From assembly GCA_035772405.1 (NCBI GenBank), contig JAYKKM010000507.1, forward strand, positions 372,001 through 436,000: a stretch of 64,000 bases of DNA, read 5' to 3'. Position numbers and translations under genes: made by a program. Each line of letters starts with the position of its first letter. The stretch's first letter is position 1. A model generated the notes under the pieces. The model searched no databases. It was not told where the DNA came from and saw nothing but the letters and a program-made list of their open reading frames with translations. This document shows, piece after piece, positions 56,240 to 64,000 of this stretch. The DNA comes from Chrysogorgia sp. JL179-B06. Its lineage: Eukaryota > Cnidaria > Anthozoa > Scleralcyonacea > Chrysogorgiidae.

Positions 56240-57960
56240 TGACGAAGAGTATGAACAGCATGTACCAATAGAGCAAGATTATTTTTGTGATGGCAATGAA
56301 AGTTACATGTGTGTGACCAAGAAATTAAAGCAAATCAATGAAAATGCAAAGAAAAAGAAAGACCAGCAAATCTGTTAAGTCAGTTGAAAAAGTTTACCCT
56401 GACATTGAAAAAGTTATGGAATCTATTGCAGAAAGTTGTGACATAGGTGCAGACAAGTGGAGGACAGGCATGTACACATTTTCTGGTGATCCAAAGATAG
56501 AGAAGCGCTTAACATTTAAATTGCTTCAACGAAAACTAATGGAACACTATGGAGTATGGACGCCATTTTAGCATAGGAACTGTGGTGCAGTTGTGCATAT
56601 CTAGAAATAAAATAGGATAAAAGAATATCCAGCAAATCCTACAAAGGAGTCGCGCATATAAAGTATCAAAGAGCAAAAAAGGTTTTTTTTGTTAAGATTT
56701 AATCCTCACATTAGTGGAGTAGATCATTATAAGACATTAGACAAGCTTCAGTGTGATGGATCTAGCACTCTCCTGGTCAACAGAGATGATCAAGTAGGCT
56801 TCCGGCTTGAGTCCACCATCACACACAAAACCCATATCACCCACAAAACCCATATCACCCACAAAACCCATGGTCAACTTGGAGTTAAACAGACTATGAA
56901 AACTCACACAGATTTTGTGAGTAAACATCCATGTCAACTGCAGACAACTTACTATAATTTTATGGAAACATCCACAACAAACCAAGTTTGTGCTGGAATT
57001 CATGAAAAATCTCCTTCACAGCATACAGCAGATATACAGATGCTATCACAACATCACCAGTTTCGCCACGTATTCTACAAGAACCCTTCCACGTCAGATG
57101 AATTGGCTAAAGACATCGAATTTATTCGAGTTGATGGTGCTACCGACAAAGGTCCTAGTCATTATGAAGTCCAGTTCTTGTGGACAGAAAGGCACATGTC
57201 TGTTCCTACCAAAGTAACTCTTGTCGCCACAAGAAGCAGTGGTGATAGTTTTCTAAACCGAGTAGAACTTCAGAATGGTTGTCTAGCCAGAGGACACTCA
57301 AACCTATTTATACCATCAATGCTTAATGCAGCTCCTGCTAACGACAATGGAACTTTCAGTGAGACACTGCATCAACAGAATTTGTCATCTGCCCTTGATC
57401 AATACATATCAAGAGTTGATAAGACACCTTGTATGAAAACATCCATTAATTTGTTCAAGGGACCTGAAACTCACATATATCAAGAAAGAAGAGTGAAGCT
57501 CATCAAGTTTCTCATCAAGATAGAGAAGAACTCAAGAAAGACGATCCAACTCTGTACCAATACTTTAGAGAAGTTTGGAAAGTGAGAGTAAATCATAGGG
57601 ACAACAGTCTTCCAGGAAATTACATCTTTTTGCTGAAATGTTGTGGGGTGAAGAACTGTCCCCATCCGCTGTGAACAAGAAATTAACAGCGTAATTGTTC
57701 GCTTTTGTCAGATTCACTACACAGTGCATTAACCATATCGGTTGATCATCATGCAAATACAGGACTCCTGCCCAATCAGAGTTGGATGTGTCAGAGGTTA
57801 CCTGGACCCGATAGTGGAACTCCGGTCACCAGGGTAAATAGCCGTAGTCTAGGAAGCATCAGTACAGTGCCAGTAGAGTGGGCTCAGCAATACCCATAAA
57901 ACAAGTGCAGGAGCTGGGCTGCTGGGAATGTTTTCCCCACTAAGTTGAGCTACACTGTTT
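56240..57960 (+). pseudogene. Unclassified transposase-like gene, broken
   Basis: An N-terminal acidic and basic part (56240-56571, EEYEQHVPIEQDYFCDGNES, then GADKWRTGMYTFSGDPKIEK) precedes a long frame, 56689-57585. That frame holds LQCDGSSTLLVNRDDQVGF, IRVDGATDKGPSHYEVQFLW, TERHMSVPTKVTLVATRSSG, FLNRVELQNGCLARGHSNLF and a tail. After a shift near 57570 it reads LPGNYIFLLKCCGVKNCPHP (a Cys cluster), then WMCQRLPGPDSGTP. The DGA...EVQFxWTxRH and NRVELQNG blocks look like strand-Asp and helix-Glu of a DDE transposase; I recall this family from coral and anemone genomes without a name. An 18-bp sequence coding ITHKTH is tandemly repeated three times at 56820-56872. Confidence 0.6.
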
Positions 57961-58572
57961 TTTTGCTAAGATAGACTCCGAAGATCTGAACACGAGTTCC
58001 GCTTTTCTTCCAAAGTAGAAAAGCTTGTTGCTCGTATCGACAAGGATTCCAAGGTAGAGTACTTACTATCAGGTTTTGTGATTGGTTGATTAAAACAATA
58101 AAACAATAGAATCAACCACAAAGAAACCAATGTCCTAACCTAACCACTTTTGTTCCATATAGCCAATCACAAAGCCTGTTCATTTTAGGTGCGTATTTAC
58201 CAGACAAGGATGGATTTTTTGAGACCTATAAAGTAACCCAAATCGGACGAGAATTGCACATGCTAAGAACACCGTGGGAAATTGCGAAAGAAGCAACCTA
58301 AACTTGCGCCCAAATACAATATGTGGGTGGATACACAAAAGACTTTCAAATCGACACATCGTACAGAAGAATCGTAAACACGTGGGTGAAGAGATGAAAT
58401 GTAAAGTGTCCAAAGATCGCGAGTCAAGTAAACCAACAAATCCGTTAGCGTTTGACATCCAACAAGAGTTTTGAAGAAAGTGTACACAGCAATGACGACA
58501 GAAACAGGAGCTTGAAAGAAGAATCAGTTCCAGCAATAATTAACAATTCTGGCAAGCTATCAAAACTCATGA
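57961..58572. other. Unassigned sequence
   Basis: Short frames on both strands (58180-58536 -, 58274-58474 +) show no motifs. It may include the 5' part of the following LINE. Confidence 0.35.
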
Positions 58573-60061
58573 TTGCACGGCTCAATGGATCATATGGATT
58601 TCAACAATAATATATCACCAACGATATTTTTTCTAATCCTGGCCGAGCACTTTATAACAAGAGCAGCAAAAACTCTGAGTTTCTTCTACCAGAATTCTAG
58701 AAGTCTCAAGTCTACAGTGTTCGACAATGCTACTAATTGCTATTTGAGTAAGTTGGCTTACTTTCATGACATTGTTTATGGAAATGAGTTTGACGTTATT
58801 GCCCTAACTGAAACCTGGCTTAACAACTTGGTTGCTGATCATGAAGTTTTGCCAATGGGATATAAAATTATTCGAAAGGACCGGTCATTGGGAAGACGTG
58901 GTGGTTCTTCTTGCAGTGAAGGAGTCCCTAGAGACTGGGTTAACTGAATTTTTGTCTGATTCCCTTGAATTAGTGAGCATTGTGATAAAATCGTCAAAAC
59001 CCGTGTTGCTGTTTGCTATCGTCCTCCTGACGTTGATTCACAAGATTTTGCTCAAGGTCTTCGTGGATTTTTACAATTCGCACTTGATCATAAACTCAAG
59101 GACACTATTCTTATTAGGGATTTTAATTTCTCATCTGTTGAATGGATCTGGTTAATCAAATTTATCCTCCGAAATTCAATTTATCAGGGGTTCGGCTATC
59201 TTCAATTGATTAATGCTCCTACACGAAACCAGAGTTTAATTGATTTGGTTCTGACAACGAATGAACATATTGTTGATAATATTGACGTGACCGATGATAA
59301 TGCCATTGCCTTATATTCAGATCATCGAGCTATAACTTTTGGCGTTAAGCTCCATTGCGCATTTAAACGAAGTATCAAACGTTCGGTGTTTAATTATTCC
59401 AAAGCTGATCTAGTTGGTCTTAACAACTCTCCAAAGACTATCCCATTAACAGATATTATTGAAGGTGAAAACGACGTAAACATTGCGTGGTCGAAATGGA
59501 AAGATATATTTCTTACTGCCATCGACTCCTTTGTTCCTAAAGTCAACGTTAAACGTCTTTACACGCCACCGTATATAACTAGTGACTTGCTTCATACCAT
59601 TCGCAAAAAGGAATCTTTAAGAAAAAGGGCCATGCGTTCAGGCTCATTGGGGGAAATTTCGCACAGTTCGAACAGAGGTTAAAAGATGAGTTTATCTGAA
59701 TCGCTCCATACAAATCCTAAAGTATTTATGTCGAAATCTGCTAAATCCTCGTTTCCCCATGTTATGAATTTTGGTTCTTCAAAATCATCATGTGCTCAAG
59801 AGAAAGCAGATGCTTTTAATAGTTATTTTGCTTCAGTTTTCAAAATTAGTAATAATCCCTCACCTCCCTTTGCTTCTCGCACTTCAAATGATAATTGTGG
59901 ACTCAATCTCTGTTTCGATACCAGAGGTTGAAAAGCCTCTCTCCAGTTTATCTTCCAATGCTACAGGCCCAGATGGCATTCCAACACGATTGCTAAAAGA
60001 ACGTTCTTCAAATTTGGCCCTGTCCTTAGTTGCTTTATTTAATTTGTCTCTTCGCTGTGGT

Positions 60062-60376
60062 CAGTGTTCAGCAAAGTACTCATATTTTATACTTAAGTGA
60101 AAGTAAAAGTATGGACGGAAAATCTTACTTAAGTAAAAGTATGGCAAAAAATATTACAGAAAAGTACTTCTGAAACAAACTATATATTCTCGAACTACTA
60201 ACCAACATGACAATTGATAATGTGGTACTGTACTTTAATCTGGGCGCTGTTTGGCGGCGCCAACTCAACAGTTGCTAATCACGTGCACATGCAAACCAAC
60301 TTCACACGATTTCTCCACTTTAGATCTCCAGCGTATGGATATAGTGAACCGAGTATTTTGTGACTCCGCGTTCCAA
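60062..60376. repeat. Insert inside the LINE flanked by a 105-bp direct duplication
   Basis: LINE sequence at 59957-60061 is repeated with about 10 percent divergence at 60376-60480. Between lies non-LINE sequence with TACTTAAGTAAAAGTA-like palindromes. This may be an insertion with a long flanking duplication, or the joining of two LINE copies. Confidence 0.6.
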
Positions 60377-60459
60377 GGCTACAGGCCCAGATGGCATTCC
60401 AGCACGATTGCTAAAAGAATGTTCAACTTAATGGCCTGTCCTTAGCTGCTTTATTTAAT

Positions 60460-61125
60460 TTGTCTCTTCACTGTGGTGGTAAACTTCCTGTAGAATGGAA
60501 AATGGCTAACATGCTACCAGTCCCGAAGAAAGACGATCGTCATATTATTACTAGCTATAGACCCGTGTCCTTATTATCTATTGTTTCTAAAGTTCTTGAA
60601 CATATAATCTTTAGTAGAGTATCTTCATCTATACAAGAATCTCTTCATGATCTCCAACATGGCTTTCGTCATAAAAGATCATGTATTACTCAGCTCCTTA
60701 GCGTTTTTCATTGTATTGGTAAATCTTTGGATTCTGGTAAGGAACTAGATTTAGTATATTTAGATTTTTCTAAGGCATTTGATTCCGTCCCTCATCATAA
60801 GCTTTCATTAAAACTTAAATCATACGGGATCTCTGGTTCTCTATTAAATTGGTTCGCTGACTATCTTCACAATCGTAAACAGCGTGTAGTCATTGAGGGC
60901 GTGGCTTCCTCGTTTCTGAGTGTTACTTCTGGTGTACTGCAAGGTAGCGTGATTGCTCCACTTCATTTTCTAATTTATGCTAATGACCTTCCTGATGTTG
61001 CCACAAACAGCACCGTTGCAATGTTCGCAGATGATAGTAAGTGTTACCGTGAAATTTGCAATCCTTATGATCGAGATCTTCTCCAACATGATTTAAATGC
61101 TATGTTCCAATGGTCGTTATTATAG
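60460..61125 (+). CDS. LINE reverse transcriptase, truncated by a stop
   Basis: The frame encodes SYRPVSLLSIVSKVLEHI, LVYLDFSKAFDSVPHH (first Asp), SGVLQGSVIAPLHFLIYAND (the usual VPQG is VLQG here) and AMFADDSKCYREI (FADD). It ends at a TAG in WSLL. The next pieces (61139-61444, 61401-61589) carry the C-terminal region in other frames. The Pro-to-Leu change in the VPQG motif fits loss of constraint. Confidence 0.85.
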   Translation: MSLHCGGKLPVEWKMANMLPVPKKDDRHIITSYRPVSLLSIVSKVLEHIIFSRVSSSIQESLHDLQHGFRHKRSCITQLLSVFHCIGKSLDSGKELDLVYLDFSKAFDSVPHHKLSLKLKSYGISGSLLNWFADYLHNRKQRVVIEGVASSFLSVTSGVLQGSVIAPLHFLIYANDLPDVATNSTVAMFADDSKCYREICNPYDRDLLQHDLNAMFQWSLL

Positions 61126-61690
61126 GAGTTAAATTTTAATGCCACCAAGTCTTTTCTTAGATTTTCTTGCAAACGAAATCCCTCAAGACTATTGCTATAG
61201 TCTTGATACGGAACCCATAGAGCGTCCTGTCACTCATAATGATCTTGGTGTTATTGTCAGTAACGATTTAAAATGGTATCGCCACATTACTCGATGCATT
61301 TCTAAAGCTAATCGTATGCTCGGATTTCGTCGACGGAATTGTAGCACTTTGACGAATGTTCGTTGTCGTGGCTTGTTATATCTTAATTTAGTTAATTTAC
61401 TTGTCATATGGCAGCGAGTTATGGGCTCCACAGAGCTCTTCTAATGATTTGGTATGCCTTGAGGGACTACAGAGAAGATCTAAGTTTATCCTTCACGACT
61501 TTAACTCCCCATACATCATTCGTTTGAAGAAACTTAAGTTGCTTCCTCTTCTCTTCTCGTTCGAAATTAGATCTTCTCTTTTTTTATAAATGCAAATGTG
61601 GCTTTTTTGAACTTGATATCTCTAGTTTTGTTTCTATTCCTACTAGTACTAGGTCGCTGCACTCATCATCTGCAAATTTGCTTCAACCTG

Positions 61691-62530
61691 GGGCTAAACT
61701 GCACAATGCAACGCCACTTTCGAAATATATATTGGAGCCACTGGCTCCTCAGTGAGTTGAAAGCTATACGGTAAACTGCAGGTCACCCAGTGAGCTGTAG
61801 TTTCAGTGGATAAACGAGTTACGGTGTGTCTGGGGGAGGGGAAAATGGTACAAACACTGTTAGTAGGTTGAGGTAGGGTAAAAGTAAGCGGTAAAAGGAC
61901 TAGCTACAACCTCAGACAATAATCGTTGGGATAGTTAACATATTTTCTCCTCAATTCCTTTCCCCGTCTTCAATGTTGCAATTTTTCACGCGTTTGCACG
62001 TTTATCAGTGGCAGAAAAGTCAAAATATCAGTACTGAACAATACTGATGAGGGGAAGCGTTAATAAGCGGAAAACCTGGTTTGTGAGTTTGGGTTTTTGT
62101 TGGAGTAGAGTGACCTAGAAACTGCGGTAAACCCGTTAGTACTGGTGTGTAAGCTAGTCGATAAACCCGGTTTGTGATTAAGGTTAGCGTTTGGGGTTAG
62201 GGTTAGTATAGAAACTGCCATAACTAACCCGAACCCTCAGGTTAGAGGGTCTTTGTTGTGGTCAGGTGACCGAGAAAATGGCTCACAGATTAGTGTATAC
62301 GCTAGGCGGTAAATCCGTTAGTGGATAAGGTAAGTGTACAATTGGGCAGTAAACACAATTGTTGCTGGGTCAGGTTAATGTATAATTTAGTTGGTAAACT
62401 GTTAGTGGGGTTGGATTGGGTATACCGATCAAACTGTGGTAAAAAATGCTATTTCGTTTTTGATATATTACTTATAAACAGCTATTTCTGACTTTAGTAC
62501 TTTCTGACTGTAGTTCTTTACATGTTTTAG
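61691..62530. other. Non-coding repeat-like sequence
   Basis: Repeated short phrases such as GGTAAAC and GTTAGTG and TTAGGGTTAG-like stretches (62184-62250) suggest an old degenerate tandem or dispersed repeat. No gene is seen. Confidence 0.4.
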
Positions 62531-62535
62531 TTGTT

Positions 62536-63285
62536 TCACTTATACAATAATTTTACAATATCCAAAAACGTGAGAAAAAGATCCTTTCCTCTGTTTTGAG
62601 AACTGTCTGATACTATCATTGTGCCTGGCTGAATCCAACGTTGAATCAGTTGAATCTTACGGTCTGGGACTGCAAATATGAATGACTTATTTGAATCCTC
62701 TTGCATACCACCGAAAACCCACGACATGGTGGCCCTTATGGTATTTGCGGTGTCCTATCTTACTCTCATCTATTTGAACAATTTTCCCTGGTCTACCTAA
62801 CTTTTCACTCATTTGTGTTGTTGTTACTTCGCACATCTGTTTCAGTTAAAGCTTGTGTCCACCAGTAAGTGAATTTCATTATTTCTTCCAGCGTCATGTT
62901 GCTTTTGGCAAACCAGCTTCCTTTACGTATGCTCACGGATTGGAAATGCCGTTTTTAACTCACTTGCTTTCTGCATTCCCAACGACAGCTATCTGATCTG
63001 TCAACACATGAAACTAATTTCATGTCATTGCTGCATTCTGGACATTTTCGTGATGGTGCAAGCAGTTTTTCGTCTGAGCCATGCCACCAAATTTTCCTTG
63101 TTACAGAGTAATTTTTCAGTTAAGTGATCATACGTCCAATGATGTGTGCTGATTTGTTCACTTTTTCTAAGGTAGCTTTTCTGACATGTTTCAGGATACT
63201 GCGTTGCCTTGTCTATTAATAAGCTTGATTGCTCGGTCTCTGTAGAGCGATGACGATAAACCTTTCCACTTTTTCCAACAAACAT
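62536..63285 (-). pseudogene. Merlin-superfamily (IS1016/ISXO2-like) transposase
   Basis: Read down the minus strand: LLCNKENLVAWLRRKTACTI and a Cys pair (63110-63035), then frame-shifted pieces RKGSWFAKSNMTLEEIMKFT and YWWTQALTETDV (62945-62850). Next come EKLGRPGKIVQIDESKIGHR followed by KYHKGHHV (62805-62740) and VFGGMQEDSNKSFIFAVPDR, then IQPGTMIVSDSSQN (62725-62590). The order FxxSxMTLxxI, QIDESKIGxRKYxxG, WVFGG and PGTxIxSD is that of ISXO2-like DDE transposases, called Merlin in animals. The first Asp (IDES) and second Asp (SD) are visible; the final catalytic residue lies beyond the break. At least three frameshifts. No flanking TIRs found. Confidence 0.85.
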
Positions 63286-63601
63286 CAGTGGAATTGGCTA
63301 TCTTACACGTCATAGGCCTATACGATAGTTGTTTTGCACAGCACATACCAGTAGCCTTTAACAAGTTGCATGTTTATGTTCCGCATTTAAAGATAATGTT
63401 ATTACATATATAAATAATTTTTTTACACTTGGGTATTGGCACATTGTCCTAATAATATGCAAGAACAATGGTCGTAGCTGGCTTAGGACGTTTATGAATA
63501 AGAGAGTATACCATAGTTATGCAAATTTGAAGGAATAAATAAACGTTATTGCCTTCGACTAATCTGATGCGGAGTTTGTTGTTGTTTGTCAGGATGTTAA
63601 G
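63286..63601. other. Gap between Merlin relic and P-loop gene
   Basis: AT-rich, no motifs. TTGTTGTTGTTTGTCAG at 63575-63591 reads like a splice acceptor just upstream of the following frame. Confidence 0.4.
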
Positions 63602-64000
63602 ATGGCAAACCCTTTCACGAGAATTGCAAGGCTGAGAAATTCCACGTGGCTGTCACTGTTCACCCGATTGACTTCGATGGAGTTTAATTATAATTCGCTT
63701 TTTCCAGACAACATCTCAGCGTTTATATTTCATAACGCAGTGTCTGTTGGAACATCAGTTGGGTTTCTAATACCTTCCCTTCTTACGTACATTGCATTTA
63801 TTATCGGGTGTCACAATGCCAGATATCGGGAAGGAACACGTCTACAACCCATTAATCTCCTTTCTATGTTTGTTGGTCATCCAGGAACAGGAAAATCGTC
63901 GGCCATCGATGTAATACTTAAACCGTTAAAGGATTTAAACAGTGTAGAGAACGAAGCAATCATAAGCTGCGCTACATGTGCTGGTCTTATTAAACAATTG
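63602..64000 (+). CDS. P-loop NTPase gene, N-terminal part, runs off the window
   Basis: An uninterrupted frame of 133 codons reaches the right edge without a stop. It opens MANPFTRIARLRN, has a hydrophobic helix (FLIPSLLTYIAFIIG) and then LSMFVGHPGTGKSSAIDVIL, a clear Walker A motif (GxxGTGKS). This is followed by LKPLKDL and SCATCAGLIKQL. The layout, with a helical lead-in, a strand, the P-loop and then a second strand with Cys/Ala/Thr, resembles DUF3987-type helicase or primase-associated ATPases; that comparison is from memory. The start may lie upstream, because a splice-acceptor-like CAG is at 63589-63591 and the frame is open through it. There is no decay in the visible part, so it may be a live gene. 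Confidence 0.65.
   Translation, partial: MANPFTRIARLRNSTWLSLFTRLTSMEFNYNSLFPDNISAFIFHNAVSVGTSVGFLIPSLLTYIAFIIGCHNARYREGTRLQPINLLSMFVGHPGTGKSSAIDVILKPLKDLNSVENEAIISCATCAGLIKQL

Larger units (their letters stand above)
58573..61690 (+). mobile_element. LINE with endonuclease and RT, decayed, with an internal insertion
   Basis: The endonuclease begins at about 58660 (FFYQNSRSLKST, VIALTETWLNN), is frameshifted near 58910 and 59150, and continues in 59206-59682 (RNQSLIDLVLTTNE, LYSDHRAITF). The linker (59686-59931) and the first RT part (ATGPDGIPTRLLKE) follow. A segment of about 315 bp then intervenes, and the same region reappears at 60376. The RT runs on to 61125 and C-terminal pieces to about 61690, where the copy is truncated without a tail. 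It is close in sequence to the LINE at 0.1-1.7 kb (FADDSKCYR, LHDLQHGFR). Confidence 0.85.

Noticed and set aside
1..64000. CRISPR array, bacterial operons or a viral genome
   Set aside because: No regularly spaced short repeats were seen, genes have introns, and all polymerases are of retroelement type; there is no capsid or envelope gene.

Overview
The window is a repeat-dense stretch of animal nuclear DNA. It is AT-rich, has spliceosomal introns with GT/AG borders, and carries animal-type transposable elements: CR1/L2-like and RTE-like LINEs, a Penelope-like element, Gypsy and BEL/Pao LTR elements, and Mutator-like, Merlin, hAT, Harbinger-type and P-like DNA transposons. Several protein families (P2X7-tail-like domains, OTU plus chromodomain proteins, a DGD-type transposase-like family) are ones I associate with cnidarians and other early-branching invertebrates. 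A cnidarian is my best guess and a sponge the main alternative. I see no prokaryotic operon, no CRISPR array and no rRNA. Nearly every gene-like segment is, or is derived from, a mobile element.

Layout. 0-7.3 kb: a 5'-truncated LINE, a decayed unknown gene on the minus strand, two copies of one LINE 3' end flanking a 33-bp minisatellite, and a LINE split by a Harbinger-type MITE (5961-6349, TTA duplication). 7.7-10.8 kb: two decayed unknown genes facing away from each other. 11.5-18.9 kb: the most interesting block. A plus-strand OTU-protease plus chromodomain gene (several exons) converges on a nine-exon minus-strand transposase-like gene whose splice phases all agree except for one 1-base deletion. 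19.0-21.2 kb: an inverted pair of a Pro/Ser/Thr-rich coding repeat, one arm split by a hAT-type MITE with a perfect 8-bp target duplication. 22-27 kb: a LINE scrap and a Mutator-like element with 18-bp terminal inverted repeats. 27.1-29.6 kb: a P2X7-tail-like gene followed by a second, decayed member of the same transposase-like family as at 14-19 kb. 30.5-33.9 kb: a nearly full-length LINE. 34.9-36.2 kb: an uncharacterised two-part gene ending at a splice donor. 36.7-46.6 kb: a Gypsy pol fragment cut by a hAT-type element, four LINE pieces, a BEL/Pao gag-protease region and a candidate LTR with primer-binding site. 46.9-54.6 kb: a P-element-like remnant, tandem repeats, an RTE-like LINE, a tRNA-like sequence, a hAT-like TIR pair and another Gypsy integrase. 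55-58 kb: a Penelope GIY-YIG domain and an unclassified transposase-like gene. 58.6-61.7 kb: a decayed LINE of the same family as the one at the start. 62.5-64 kb: a Merlin transposase relic and an open gene with a Walker A motif running off the right edge.

There is no shared pathway. The unifying process is repeated nested insertion: several elements can be ordered in time because one interrupts another, and removing the younger one restores the older reading frame. The best candidate for an undescribed system is the transposase-like family at 14.3-18.9 kb and 28.6-29.6 kb, each copy lying beside a chromatin, ubiquitin or zinc-binding accessory gene.
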